DNA of 64,000 nt from Bianquea renquensis (GCF_014384895.1 NZ_JACRSQ010000008.1:76231-140230), one strand, 5' to 3'; shown: positions 45,045-54,978, counted from the stretch's first letter. Translations and numbers: made by a program. The notes: generated by a model not told the origin, from the letters alone.

Positions 45045-46773
45045 ATTATTTCGATATCTAAAAAAGTATTGGCTGGCCATTGCACTAGCCATCGCGTTCG
45101 TTGTCATCCAGTGTTGGGGGCAGCTCACGTTGCCGGATTTAATGTCGGACATCGTCAACGGCATTCCGGCGGCGAGCATGAGCAACGATTTAAGTGAGCT
45201 GTATCGGACAGGGGGCAAGATGCTGGCTGTTTCTGGAGTCATTGCGGTGGTCACGATTTTGGCGACTTTATTTGCAGCTAGAACCGCTGCAGGGTTTGCA
45301 AAGGATCTGCGGCAAGCGCTCTTTGAAAAGGTGGAGAACTACTCTTTACATGAGTTCGATACCATCGGGACTGCGTCGCTGATAACGAGAACCACCAATG
45401 ACGTCATGCAGCTACAGCAGTTGGTGGTCATGGGGATGCGCATGATGATGATGGCGCCGATTATGTGCATCTGGGGAATCATAAAAGCGATCGAGAGCGC
45501 ACCACAGCTGACCTGGATTCTGGCCGTTATCATTGCCGCGCTGTTGGTGGTGGTCTGGATCGTGGCCAGCAAGACGATCCCTGTGTTCCAGATCCTGCAA
45601 AAGAAATTGGACCGGTTAAACCTGGTCATGCGGGAGAAGCTGACGGGGATCCGTGTCATCCGCGCTTTTAACAAACAGAGCTATGAGAAAAAACGTTTTG
45701 ATGAATCCAACCAAGATCTGACGGATACGGCAGTGAGAGTCAATCGCACAGTTGCCATCTTAATGCCGGCGGTCATGATCGGAATGAATCTGGCAACGGT
45801 GGCGATCATGTGGTTTGGCTCTAAAGGGATCGATACCATGGGGTTAGAGCTGGGAACGCTAATGGCCTTTGTCCAGTACGCCATGCAGGTCATGTTCGCC
45901 ATCATTGCCTGTGCCATGATCTTTGTCATGCTGCCAAGAGCGCTGGCGTCTGCCAAGCGAGTCAATGAGGTGCTGGACATGGAGACGGAGATTAAGGACC
46001 CTGATGTGAAGAGCGACGCCGAAATGAAGAGAGGCTTTGTAGAATTTAAGAACGTATCGTTCCAATATCCCGGTGCGGAGGAGCCAACCCTGCGGGACAT
46101 CTCCTTCAGGACGGAACCGGGACAGGTGACGGCCATCATCGGGGGAACCGGAAGCGGAAAATCAACCATCTTAAACCTAATTCTGCGGTTCTATGATGTG
46201 ACACAGGGACAGGTATCCGTCAATGGGGTGGATGTGCGGCAGTTAAGCCAAGAATGTCTCCGCGCCCAGATTTCCTATGTGCCGCAGAAACAAATCCTTT
46301 TTTCCGGGACAGTCTCAGACAATATCCGCAACGGGCAGTTGGACGCAACGGAGGAGGAGATCCGCCATGCGGCCGTTGTGGCACAGGCCGATGGCTTTAT
46401 CTCCGAGATGGAAAACGGCTATGCATCTCCCATAGCACAAGGGGGGACCAATGTTTCTGGAGGCCAGCGCCAGCGTCTGGCCGTTGCCCGGGCCCTTGTC
46501 CGAAAAGCGCCGGTGTATCTGTTCGACGATACGTTTTCAGCCCTCGATTTTAAAACAGAGTCGAAGCTGCGGGCGGCTCTATTCGAAGAGACAAAAGAAT
46601 CCGCGGTGATCATCGTCGGACAGAGGGTGTCCTCTATTATGAACGCAGACCAGATTCTTGTTCTGGATGACGGCTGCGTTGTCGGACTCGGAACCCATAA
46701 GGAATTGATGGACACCTGCGAAGTGTATCGGGAGATCGTAGAATCGCAGCTGTCTCAGGATGAGATCGCATAA
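45037..46773 (+). CDS. ABC exporter half-transporter, subunit with degenerate ATP site
   Basis: About 578 residues: six membrane helices, then an ATPase domain with Walker A GGTGSGKST and signature VSGGQRQRLA. The Walker B end is LFDDTFSALD, so the catalytic glutamate is aspartate, and the H-loop histidine is replaced by glutamine (VGQRVSS). This is the pattern of the degenerate-site partner in heterodimeric multidrug exporters (BmrC/TM287 type). TTG 45037 lies nine bases after GGAGG; TTG 45028 would be too close. It overlaps the MarR gene and precedes its partner by 12 bp. Confidence 0.92.
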   Translation: MTKLFRYLKKYWLAIALAIAFVVIQCWGQLTLPDLMSDIVNGIPAASMSNDLSELYRTGGKMLAVSGVIAVVTILATLFAARTAAGFAKDLRQALFEKVENYSLHEFDTIGTASLITRTTNDVMQLQQLVVMGMRMMMMAPIMCIWGIIKAIESAPQLTWILAVIIAALLVVVWIVASKTIPVFQILQKKLDRLNLVMREKLTGIRVIRAFNKQSYEKKRFDESNQDLTDTAVRVNRTVAILMPAVMIGMNLATVAIMWFGSKGIDTMGLELGTLMAFVQYAMQVMFAIIACAMIFVMLPRALASAKRVNEVLDMETEIKDPDVKSDAEMKRGFVEFKNVSFQYPGAEEPTLRDISFRTEPGQVTAIIGGTGSGKSTILNLILRFYDVTQGQVSVNGVDVRQLSQECLRAQISYVPQKQILFSGTVSDNIRNGQLDATEEEIRHAAVVAQADGFISEMENGYASPIAQGGTNVSGGQRQRLAVARALVRKAPVYLFDDTFSALDFKTESKLRAALFEETKESAVIIVGQRVSSIMNADQILVLDDGCVVGLGTHKELMDTCEVYREIVESQLSQDEIA

Positions 46774-46785
46774 GGGGGTGTGGAT

Positions 46786-48663
46786 ATGAGTGATAACGGA
46801 AACAAGCAGGGGATGCCGAAGGGCCCCCGCAGAGGCGGACACGGCGGCCCGGGAATGGGGCCAGTGGAGAAGCCCAAAGATTTTAAAGGGTCACTAAAGA
46901 GGTTGGTCCGCTATTTGTCTGGACATAAGGTGTCCCTATCCATCGTCATGGTGACAACGGTATTGAGTACGGTATTCACTATTTTCGCTCCCAAAGTGTT
47001 GGGGTGGGCGACCACAAGTTTATCGGAGACCATCTTCGCGCGGGCCATGGGAAATGTCCAGGCGGCCATTGATTTCTCCTATATCGGGAAGGTCCTTCTC
47101 TTCCTGTTGGGACTCTATGTCCTCAGCGCGCTCTTCCAGTATATTCAGCAGTACGTTATGGCGGGAGTATCACAGAAAGTCGTCTATGATATGCGGAAAC
47201 AGATTGATGAAAAGCTGGACCGGCTCCCTTTGAAATACTACGATGGCCGGACCCACGGCGAGATCCTAAGCCGGGTCACCAATGACGTAGAGACCATCAG
47301 CAGTACACTGCAGCAGGGGCTCAGCCAGATGATTTCTGCCATCGCAACGCTGGTCGGGATTCTGATTATGATGCTGTCCATCAGTCCGCTGTTGACGCTG
47401 ATTGCCCTGGTGATTTTGCCGCTGAGCGCCATTGTGGTAAGCCTGGTGGTGTCAAAATCTCAGAAATATTTCATGGGCCAGCAGCGTCATTTAGGGGAAG
47501 CCAATGGACATATTGAGGAGATGTACACGGGCCATACGGTTATCAAAGCCTACGGCTTGGAAACGAAATCCATCGATGAATTTCAGGGGATCAATGAAAA
47601 GCTCTACACGACGAGCTGGAAATCCCAGTTCATTTCGGGAATTATGATGCCGCTGATGAATTTTATCGGCAACTTAGGCTTTGTCGGAGTTTGCGTCATC
47701 GGCTGTATTCGCGTCGTGAATGGGCGCATGGTTTTGGGCGACGTACAGGCCTTTATCCAGTATGTCCGCAACTTCACACAACCTATCGTGCAGACGGCGC
47801 AGATCGCCAATGTAATCCAGTCCACCATTGCGGCGGCGGAAAGAGTGTTTGAGGTTCTAGATGAGCAGGAAGAAGCGCCTGACAGCGAGACAACGGCCGT
47901 ACTGGAGAATCCTCAAGGAAATATTCGCTTCGAACATGTCGACTTCGGCTACAGCGACGACGATATTTTGATACGGGATATGAACATCGAGGCAAGAAAA
48001 GGCCAGACCATTGCCATCGTGGGGCCGACCGGAGCTGGCAAAACGACGCTGGTTAACTTAATTATGCGTTTCTATGAGATTCAGGGTGGGCGTATCCTCG
48101 TGGATAATGTGGACATTCGGACAATGACAAGAAATGATCTCCGCACTCTGTTTGGAATGGTGCTTCAAGATACATGGCTATTCTCCGGTACGGTGGAGGA
48201 GAACATCGCCTATGGCTGTGAGGGGGCGACCCATGATGATGTAGTCAAAGCCGCAAAGGCCGCCTTCGCCGATCACTTTATTCGAACTCTTCCCCAGGGA
48301 TACAATACGGTGCTCAATGAAGAGGCATCCAATATCTCCCAGGGGCAGAAGCAGCTTTTGACTATTGCGCGGGCGATTTTGGCGGATCCTCCTATGTTAA
48401 TTTTGGATGAGGCGACCAGCAATGTGGATACCCGAACGGAGGCACACATCCAGAAGGCTATGGATCGACTGATGGAAGGGCGCACGAGCTTTGTCATCGC
48501 CCACCGGTTATCCACCATACGGGATGCGGATTTGATCCTTGTTATGAATCACGGCACCGTGATTGAGCAGGGAAATCACACAGAGCTAATGAAGCAGGGC
48601 GGATTTTATGCAGATCTCTACAATAGTCAATTCACAACGCGGGATGGAGAAGAGATCGCTTAA
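46786..48663 (+). CDS. ABC exporter half-transporter, catalytically complete partner
   Basis: About 625 residues: a Gly/Lys/Pro-rich N-terminal tail, six membrane helices, and an ATPase domain with Walker A GPTGAGKTT, Walker B MLILDEATSNVD and H-loop IAHRLST. The signature is ISQGQKQ instead of SGGQ. Together with the upstream subunit this leaves one canonical and one degenerate ATP site. ATG 46786 follows AGGGGGTG; GTG 46780 is an alternative. Substrates are probably drugs or other amphiphiles, controlled by the MarR protein. Confidence 0.93.
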   Translation: MSDNGNKQGMPKGPRRGGHGGPGMGPVEKPKDFKGSLKRLVRYLSGHKVSLSIVMVTTVLSTVFTIFAPKVLGWATTSLSETIFARAMGNVQAAIDFSYIGKVLLFLLGLYVLSALFQYIQQYVMAGVSQKVVYDMRKQIDEKLDRLPLKYYDGRTHGEILSRVTNDVETISSTLQQGLSQMISAIATLVGILIMMLSISPLLTLIALVILPLSAIVVSLVVSKSQKYFMGQQRHLGEANGHIEEMYTGHTVIKAYGLETKSIDEFQGINEKLYTTSWKSQFISGIMMPLMNFIGNLGFVGVCVIGCIRVVNGRMVLGDVQAFIQYVRNFTQPIVQTAQIANVIQSTIAAAERVFEVLDEQEEAPDSETTAVLENPQGNIRFEHVDFGYSDDDILIRDMNIEARKGQTIAIVGPTGAGKTTLVNLIMRFYEIQGGRILVDNVDIRTMTRNDLRTLFGMVLQDTWLFSGTVEENIAYGCEGATHDDVVKAAKAAFADHFIRTLPQGYNTVLNEEASNISQGQKQLLTIARAILADPPMLILDEATSNVDTRTEAHIQKAMDRLMEGRTSFVIAHRLSTIRDADLILVMNHGTVIEQGNHTELMKQGGFYADLYNSQFTTRDGEEIA

Positions 48664-48753
48664 ATTGAAATAAGTTGATCCACTAAATGATGAGGGATTT
48701 GACGGACCAGCACCCTAAATTTCTATAAAATTTCCAATTTTGGGATTAGCCGC

Positions 48754-48782
48754 TTGACAAATTTGTGCAGATATGATATTAT
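48754..48782 (+). promoter_or_regulatory. Promoter of the cold shock gene
   Basis: TTGACA, 17-base spacer, TATTAT: near-consensus SigA promoter, followed by a 5' leader of about 60 bases. Confidence 0.85.
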
Positions 48783-48789
48783 GGACACA

Positions 48790-48814
48790 ATCATAAGACG
48801 TATGCTTTTATGAT
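48790..48814 (+). promoter_or_regulatory. 5'-end hairpin of the cold shock mRNA
   Basis: ATCATAA (48790-48796) pairs with TTATGAT (48808-48814). The stem begins about where transcription should start, seven bases after the -10 box. It could affect mRNA stability or cold-dependent translation. Confidence 0.45.
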
Positions 48815-48850
48815 ACAAATTCATTTTTCATCTTTCAGGAGGACTTTTTA

Positions 48851-49051
48851 ATGAAGACAGGTGTTGTTAAGTGGTTCGATTCTAAGAAGGGCTTTGGTTT
48901 CATCTCCGTGGACGGGGGAGACGATGTATTCGTTCACTTCACAGCAATTCAGGGCGAGGGCTATAAGACGCTTGACGAAGGCGCTCAGGTTGAGTTCGAG
49001 ATTGAAGAAGGCCCCAAAGGACCCCAGGCAAGCAATGTAGTGAAGTTATAA
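48851..49051 (+). CDS. Cold shock protein (CspA family)
   Basis: 66 residues, one OB-fold cold shock domain that binds single-stranded RNA and DNA and melts mRNA structure. RNP1 is KGFGFI and RNP2 VFVHF, both intact, in MKTGVVKWFDSKKGFGFIS. AGGAGG lies eight bases before ATG. Monocistronic between its own promoter and terminator. Confidence 0.97.
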   Translation: MKTGVVKWFDSKKGFGFISVDGGDDVFVHFTAIQGEGYKTLDEGAQVEFEIEEGPKGPQASNVVKL

Positions 49052-49146
49052 TCTGACAACGCTGGTATTCGTTTGATATATTCATAGATCGAGAGTTCTA
49101 GTCAATATACGAGAACGGTTATACATGCGAACGAGATTGTACAATC

Positions 49147-49190
49147 AAGGGGACGTTGCGCGGGAAGCTGCGCGGCGGTCCCCTTCTTGA
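49147..49190 (+). terminator. Terminator after the cold shock gene
   Basis: Stem AAGGGGAC / GTCCCCTT enclosing a second GC-rich stem (TGCGCG region), followed by CTTG. The T tract is short, so strength is uncertain. Confidence 0.55.
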
Positions 49191-49240
49191 TATCTGTCGT
49201 TTCAGAGGGAGAGCGTTCTGAGGTGTGGGGGAGAGGGAAT

Positions 49241-50887
49241 GTGAAGGCAAAAAAGTTGGTGCAGGGCGGGCTGGTGTTGCTGCTGTTTATCACGGCGGTG
49301 GCGCCAGTGTGCGCAAGGGTTACGGTCACACACACGGGGGATACGTTTTTTGATGGCCCCTATATGCAGACGAAAGGGACGGCCAGTCTGTTGGTCATAC
49401 CGGTTGACTTTCCAGATGAGCCCAGCATGACGGGGTCCACGTCGCAGTTGAACGAGATTTTCTTTGGAGGCGGAGGTTCAGCCCTTGCCTCTGTGGCGGA
49501 CTACTATAGCAGGTCCTCCTATGGAGAGCTAGCCATAACCGGACAAGTCCAGGAGTGGTATCGGGCGAAGCATGACCGGAGCTATTATAGCAAAGAGGGG
49601 GATCAGGTTTTCATCGAGGAGATTTTGGAGGCTATGATGGCGAGAGGGGTGGACTTGAGCCAGTATGACAGCGATGGGGACGGCGTGCTCGACGGCTTAT
49701 GTCTGGTCTGGACAGGACAGCCGAAATCCGACAGCTCCGTCTGGTGGCCCCACAGCGACACGTTTTACTGGAATTTTCAGATGGGTGGCGTGCGCATCGG
49801 CAGTTATAGCAGCCTGTCCTTTCAACACTTGACAAGAGGCTCCGCGAAGCAACGGAACACAGCCCTTCATGAGACAGGACATCTGCTCGGACTTCCCGAC
49901 TATTACGACAGAGTTCCGGAGTCGGGAAATTCGGGGGGATGCTTGTCGGCGGATATGATGGACCAGAATCAAGGCGACCACAACGCATTTTCTAAGATGC
50001 TTCTAGGGTGGGTCAAACCGGCTGTGGTCACTGCCGATACCCAGATTACCCTTCGCTCGATTTCACGGGAAGCATCGGCGGCGGTGATTGTCCCTCGAGG
50101 TTGGGATGGGAATTATCTGTCAGAGTATTTTATGATCGAATACGTGACGCCGGACGGCAACCACAGGGATATCTCCTGTCCCGAGGGAGGGGCAGTCCGC
50201 ATCTGGCATATCAGCGCCGCCACTTCAAAGTGGACCTATGACGCGACTTCCGGAATGTTTATGAATGATAATTCGGAGACGAAGGATAAGCTCATCGTGA
50301 TCGCGGATCCGGCCCATTCCTGGTATCAGGAGGGGGAGAGCCTTACAGCGGACAAGACATGTTTAAACGGAGGCGAGACGACGGGGATCGCCGTACAGGT
50401 ACAGCGCATTACAGGCGATGAAGCGGTTCTCTCCGTTACATATGGGAGAGATGGAGCCGCCTCCAATCAGAACAGTGACAGCCGGCAAGAGAATTCTGCA
50501 ATGGCAGGCGAATCCTCCATCCCACCGCGGGACAGTGAGGATCCCCAGAGCCAGAGCCGTGAGACAGAGAGCTCGGAGGTGCAGTCGGAACCGCCGGTTG
50601 ACCAGGTGTCAACCCCTGAGGGGGCCACACCCGCGTCTCCAGCGGAGGAAACCAGCCATGAGCCCAGCCCGCCACAGGACGTGGAGGGGGAGGGTGTGGG
50701 GCAAGGGAGCACAGACGGGCGCGATAGCACTGAGCCGGTATGGGACAAGTCCGAGAATGCGGAGGTAGAGGCCGGCGCTGCTGGGGCGATTCTGATCACG
50801 GTGGTCTTAGTTTTGTTAATCTGGCTGATAATTCGACCAAAGCCAAAGCGGAAAAAGAGGAAAGGCTCGAAACGACACAAAAGATAA
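49241..50887 (+). CDS. Membrane-anchored M6-type metalloprotease
   Basis: 548 residues. A signal peptide (about residues 1-25, ending PVCA) is followed by an M6/immune-inhibitor-A-like domain. This has LLVIPVDFPDEPS near the front, an Asp-rich DSDGDGVLDG calcium-type loop, and the zinc motif HETGHLLGLPDYYD near residue 210. A Ser/Glu/Pro-rich linker of about 100 residues leads to a C-terminal transmembrane helix and a very basic tail. It should therefore face outward, held in the membrane. GTG 49241 follows GAGAGGGA; the upstream TTG frame start lies in the csp terminator. Substrate unknown. Confidence 0.85.
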   Translation: MKAKKLVQGGLVLLLFITAVAPVCARVTVTHTGDTFFDGPYMQTKGTASLLVIPVDFPDEPSMTGSTSQLNEIFFGGGGSALASVADYYSRSSYGELAITGQVQEWYRAKHDRSYYSKEGDQVFIEEILEAMMARGVDLSQYDSDGDGVLDGLCLVWTGQPKSDSSVWWPHSDTFYWNFQMGGVRIGSYSSLSFQHLTRGSAKQRNTALHETGHLLGLPDYYDRVPESGNSGGCLSADMMDQNQGDHNAFSKMLLGWVKPAVVTADTQITLRSISREASAAVIVPRGWDGNYLSEYFMIEYVTPDGNHRDISCPEGGAVRIWHISAATSKWTYDATSGMFMNDNSETKDKLIVIADPAHSWYQEGESLTADKTCLNGGETTGIAVQVQRITGDEAVLSVTYGRDGAASNQNSDSRQENSAMAGESSIPPRDSEDPQSQSRETESSEVQSEPPVDQVSTPEGATPASPAEETSHEPSPPQDVEGEGVGQGSTDGRDSTEPVWDKSENAEVEAGAAGAILITVVLVLLIWLIIRPKPKRKKRKGSKRHKR

Positions 50888-50989
50888 GTCCCCTTTGTTT
50901 TCGGCAATGTTTCGGAAAGGAACAATCCCATATCGGAAAAATGCACCGACGATAGAGAAATATGGCGGGAACCTTGTCTTTTTTGTATG

Positions 50990-51018
50990 TTGACAATGTT
51001 TACATTTGGATGTATCAT
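50990..51018 (+). promoter_or_regulatory. Promoter of the potABCD operon
   Basis: TTGACA, 17-base spacer, TATCAT with an extended TG (TGTATCAT). It lies about 55 bases before potA. Confidence 0.8.
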
Positions 51019-51071
51019 CTAAAGAAATGAATTTTAATCCTTAAGAAAATTCAATAAAGGGGAGAGGGGAT

Positions 51072-52178
51072 ATGGGCGATGTGATTTTACAGCTGGATGG
51101 GATCGCCAAGCGCTTTGACGAGACCGACGCCCTCCGCGGGATTAGCCTCGATGTCGAAAGGGGAGAGTTTATCACATTTCTCGGACCAAGTGGCTGCGGC
51201 AAGACCACCATGCTTCGGATCATCTCCGGGCTAGAACATCCTGACCGCGGCCGGGTCATTTTACAGGGCCAGGATGTAACGGACACAGAGCCTAACCAGC
51301 GAAACGTACATACGGTATTTCAGAATTACGCGCTATTTCCTCATATGAATGTGGCGGCCAATATTGGATACAGCTTAAAATTGCAAGGGGTTAAGAAGCA
51401 GGAGATCCGGGAGCGAGTCGAGGCCATGCTGGAACTGGTACAGCTTCCGGGATTTGCCAAGCGAACGCCGCAGAAATTGAGCGGCGGGCAGCGCCAGCGG
51501 GTGGCAATCGCGCGGGCTCTGATTGACAATCCAGACCTTCTGTTGCTGGACGAGCCATTGGGCGCGCTGGATTTACAGCTGCGCCGTCAGATGCAGACAG
51601 AGTTGAAACGCCTTCAAAAGCGGTTGGGCATAACATTCCTATATATCACCCATGATCAGGAGGAAGCCATGAACATGTCAGACCGGATCGTGGTGATGAA
51701 CGAGGGAACATTCGAGCAGATCGGAACGCCGGCGGAGATCTATGAGCGGCCCGCTACCAGTTTTGCTGCGCAATTTATCGGCACTGCAAATATTTTCCAT
51801 GGGCGCGTGGAGCAGCTGCAAGGTGACGCCGCCCAGATTTTGACGGATGAACAGATGATTCTTGCAGAAAGGGCGGAAGGGCTGGCCCCGCAGGAGCCGG
51901 TCACCGTGGCTGTCCGGGGAGAAAAAATTCGCCTTCACCGGCAACCGCAGCCAGGCTTCACCCTGGCGGGCGTTGTCCGCGAACATCACTATAGCGGCGG
52001 TATCCTGCGAATGATCATCGGCGTGCCGGGAAGCGGTGGGGAGCAAGAGGTTGTGGCCAGCCATCAGGGGATGGAGTCTGCCTTCCAGGTGGGAGACGCT
52101 GTTTATCTGGACTGGGAGCCCGCAGCGGGAATCCTTGTTGATCGGAAAGGGGCGAGGCGCAATGGAGAAAAGGCGTAG
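51072..52178 (+). CDS. potA: Spermidine/putrescine ABC transporter ATP-binding protein
   Basis: 368 residues. ATPase domain with Walker A GPSGCGKTT, signature LSGGQRQRVA and Walker B LLLLDEPLGALD, followed by a TOBE-type regulatory domain (about the last 100 residues). Energises polyamine import. The first gene of four in canonical potA-B-C-D order. AGAGGGGAT precedes ATG 51072. potB starts 17 bases before its stop. Confidence 0.94.
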   Translation: MGDVILQLDGIAKRFDETDALRGISLDVERGEFITFLGPSGCGKTTMLRIISGLEHPDRGRVILQGQDVTDTEPNQRNVHTVFQNYALFPHMNVAANIGYSLKLQGVKKQEIRERVEAMLELVQLPGFAKRTPQKLSGGQRQRVAIARALIDNPDLLLLDEPLGALDLQLRRQMQTELKRLQKRLGITFLYITHDQEEAMNMSDRIVVMNEGTFEQIGTPAEIYERPATSFAAQFIGTANIFHGRVEQLQGDAAQILTDEQMILAERAEGLAPQEPVTVAVRGEKIRLHRQPQPGFTLAGVVREHHYSGGILRMIIGVPGSGGEQEVVASHQGMESAFQVGDAVYLDWEPAAGILVDRKGARRNGEKA

Positions 52179-53025
52179 GCACGACGGCAGTTTTTTTCTG
52201 GCAATGCTTCCGCTGTATGTGACGACCCTTGTATTTGTCCTATTGCCGGTCCTATACGTAGTGGCGTTGAGCTTTATGAAGCGGGATGCCACCTGGGGCG
52301 TCACGTCAGAATTTACATTGGAGAATTATATCCGGCTGTGGGATCCCATCTACCTGAAGGTTTTGCTGGACTCCTTAAAAATAGCTGTGAAGACGACGTT
52401 GCTGGCTCTTGCCATCGGATATCCCTTTGCATATTGTATGGCGAAGCTCCCGCCTCGCAAGCGGGGGATTGTCATGGTATTGGTCATTGTCCCCTTCTGG
52501 ACCAACGCCCTTGTGCGGATTTATGGATGGATGATTTTGCTGCGGGCCAACGGCGTTGTGAATACCCTTTTGCTGGAAATCGGCATTGTGGATGTGCCGC
52601 TAAAGCTGCTGTACACCGACGGGGCGGTTCTGTTGGGGATGGTCTATTCCCTCCTTCCTTTTATGATCCTGCCCTCCTATACGTCCATAGAAAAGATGGA
52701 TTGGTCTCTTGTGGAGGCGGCCAGGGATCTGGGGGCGGGGAAGATGCGCGCCTTTCTGACCGTGACGCTGAGGCTGACGCTGCCGGGGATTCTGTCCGGC
52801 TGTGTGCTGGTTTTTGTTCCGTCCATGGGACTGTTTTTTATATCCGATTTGTTGGGGGGCGGCAAGGAAGTCCTGATGGGAAATCTGATTCAAAATCAGA
52901 TCTTGACGGCTCGAAATTGGCCTTTTGGCGCTGCGCTCTCCGTAGTGATGATGCTCATGACCTTGCTCTTTTTATTTGTCTATCGAAAATCGACGAAGCA
53001 GAGCCAGCCAGAGGGCATGGCATAG
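52162..53025 (+). CDS. potB: Spermidine/putrescine ABC transporter permease
   Basis: 287 residues with six membrane helices. The EAA loop that contacts PotA reads EAARDLGAGKMRAF. The N-terminus MEKRRRHDGSFFLAMLPLYV and the segment VPFWTNALVRIYGWM are typical of PotB. ATG 52162 overlaps potA. The longer frame beginning at 52036 lies inside potA and is not used. Confidence 0.93.
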   Translation: MEKRRRHDGSFFLAMLPLYVTTLVFVLLPVLYVVALSFMKRDATWGVTSEFTLENYIRLWDPIYLKVLLDSLKIAVKTTLLALAIGYPFAYCMAKLPPRKRGIVMVLVIVPFWTNALVRIYGWMILLRANGVVNTLLLEIGIVDVPLKLLYTDGAVLLGMVYSLLPFMILPSYTSIEKMDWSLVEAARDLGAGKMRAFLTVTLRLTLPGILSGCVLVFVPSMGLFFISDLLGGGKEVLMGNLIQNQILTARNWPFGAALSVVMMLMTLLFLFVYRKSTKQSQPEGMA

Positions 53026-53037
53026 GGGGCGAAGCAG

Positions 53038-53850
53038 ATGAAGGGCAAAAAGCATACGCAGCGGCGGTGGGGATCGGGAATCTATTTGGGGGTGATCCTG
53101 GCACTCATGTATATTCCTATCGTTCTCGTCATCGTCTATTCTTTTAATAAGCAAAAGATATCGGCGGTCTGGGGTGGGTTTTCGCTGGACTGGTATCGGG
53201 TTCTATTCCATGATCAACAGATGATGGGGGCGCTGTGGAACAGCCTGAAGCTTGGAATCAGCAGCTGTCTCATTTCCGGCGTCATTGGCACGCTGGGGGC
53301 TGTGGGCATGACAAAGGGGAGGTTTCGCACGGCGGGGGCGATTGAGAGCATTGCCACCTTGCCCATCATGATTCCAGAAATCATATTGGGGATTGCGTTT
53401 CTCACCTTTTTTTCCTTCGTGGGAATTCCCTATGGGATGCCGGCCATGATCATCGGCCACTGTACCTTTTGTATCCCCTATATATTCATCAATGTGCGGA
53501 CCCGCCTTCTGGGAATCGATCCTTCCATCGAGGAGGCAGCACGGGATCTGGGCGCAGGCGGGGGGCGGGTATTTTGGGATATCACCCTGCCGCTCATCGC
53601 ACCGGGAATTTTGTCCGGGATGTTGCTGGCCTTCGCCATGTCTCTGGATGATGTCATCATCAGCTTTTTTTTGGCGGGGCCAACCAGTACGACGCTGCCG
53701 GTGCGGGTTTATTCGCAGCTGAAGACTGCGGTGACGCCGGAGATCAACGCGCTCTGCACTCTGACCATGGGCGTTACCTTTTGCATTGTCATTGTATCCC
53801 AGATTTTGGGGTCCAATAAATTTAAGAGAAACAGGAGAGAGGAATTATGA
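53038..53850 (+). CDS. potC: Spermidine/putrescine ABC transporter permease
   Basis: 270 residues, second permease, with six membrane helices and EAA loop EEAARDLGAGGGRVFW. The N-terminal FNKQKISAVWGGFSLDWY and LDDVIISFFLAGP are PotC-like. The start is 12 bases after potB. Its stop overlaps the potD ATG (53847). Confidence 0.93.
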   Translation: MKGKKHTQRRWGSGIYLGVILALMYIPIVLVIVYSFNKQKISAVWGGFSLDWYRVLFHDQQMMGALWNSLKLGISSCLISGVIGTLGAVGMTKGRFRTAGAIESIATLPIMIPEIILGIAFLTFFSFVGIPYGMPAMIIGHCTFCIPYIFINVRTRLLGIDPSIEEAARDLGAGGGRVFWDITLPLIAPGILSGMLLAFAMSLDDVIISFFLAGPTSTTLPVRVYSQLKTAVTPEINALCTLTMGVTFCIVIVSQILGSNKFKRNRREEL

Positions 53851-54947
53851 AGAAGCTGTTAGTCGGATTTATGATAGCGGCCATGGCTATGACTCTGCTT
53901 GTGGGATGCGGCAGTGCAGGCGATTCCAGCCAGCCGTCTACAAACAATGGCGCAGAGGGGAAGACAGATGAAGAGAAGGTTCTGAACATCTTTACATGGG
54001 CGACCTACTTCCCTGACGATATTCTAAAGTCCTTTACGGAGGAGACGGGGATTGCGATCAATTACAGCAATTTCAGTACCAACGAAGAGATGCTGTCCAA
54101 GCTGGAAACGGTGCAGGGCGGCGAGTACGATATTGTTCTGGCGTCCGATTACATCGTTAAGATGGCCATCGATAAGGGGCTGGTGAAAAAATTGGACAAA
54201 GCCCAGATCCCCAACTATGACAACTTAGATCCCTCCTATCTAGGAAATTATTTTGATCCCGACAACGAGTACACGGTACCCTACGGCGTAGGAACGCCGC
54301 TTATTGTCTATGACCCCAGCCGTGTGGATGTGGAGATCAAGGGGTATGCGGATCTGTGGAATCCAGCGCTGAAGGATTCCCTGGTGTTGGTCAACGATGC
54401 TCGAAACATCCTCGGCATAACGCTGAAAACCATGGGAAAATCTTTAAATGAAGAGGACTCCGCGGTACTGGAGGAGGCCAAGTCCAAACTTATGGAATTA
54501 AAGGACAATGTCCGGGTTTTGGACTACGACACGCCGTACAACAAACTGTTGGAGGGGGAAGCCACCGTGGGCTATATGTTTACGTCCCAGGCGGCCACCT
54601 GCCTGACGGTGAATCCTGATTTGAAAGTCGTCTACCCGGAAGAAGGGCTGGGATTTGGAATCGACGCCATCTTTACTCCCAGCAACGCACCTCATGAAAA
54701 GAACGCCCATGCCTTTTTGAATTACATTTTGCAGGGGGAAGTGGCAGCGGACATCTACCCACAGATCCTATATCTGTGCCCCAATAAGGCTGCCTATGAG
54801 TTCCTGCCGGAAGAGTATACCAGCAATTCAGCCATCAATATTCCAGAGGAAAATCGGAAAGATGTTGAGTTTATCCAGGTCATCAGCAACGAGGCCTCGG
54901 ATCTGTATAACAGTATCTGGACGGAGTTTGTGCAGGCCGTCGGATAA
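53847..54947 (+). CDS. potD: Spermidine/putrescine-binding lipoprotein
   Basis: 366 residues. The signal peptide ends in lipobox LVGC near residue 21. The solute-binding domain starts LNIFTWATYFPDDILKSF and includes YDIVLASDYIVKMA and VPYGVGTPLIVYD, as in PotD. It captures polyamine outside the membrane for PotBC. AGGAGAGAGG precedes the ATG. Confidence 0.93.
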   Translation: MKKLLVGFMIAAMAMTLLVGCGSAGDSSQPSTNNGAEGKTDEEKVLNIFTWATYFPDDILKSFTEETGIAINYSNFSTNEEMLSKLETVQGGEYDIVLASDYIVKMAIDKGLVKKLDKAQIPNYDNLDPSYLGNYFDPDNEYTVPYGVGTPLIVYDPSRVDVEIKGYADLWNPALKDSLVLVNDARNILGITLKTMGKSLNEEDSAVLEEAKSKLMELKDNVRVLDYDTPYNKLLEGEATVGYMFTSQAATCLTVNPDLKVVYPEEGLGFGIDAIFTPSNAPHEKNAHAFLNYILQGEVAADIYPQILYLCPNKAAYEFLPEEYTSNSAINIPEENRKDVEFIQVISNEASDLYNSIWTEFVQAVG

Positions 54948-54978
54948 GGCAGCGGGCGAAAGGGGATCAGCTGTAACC

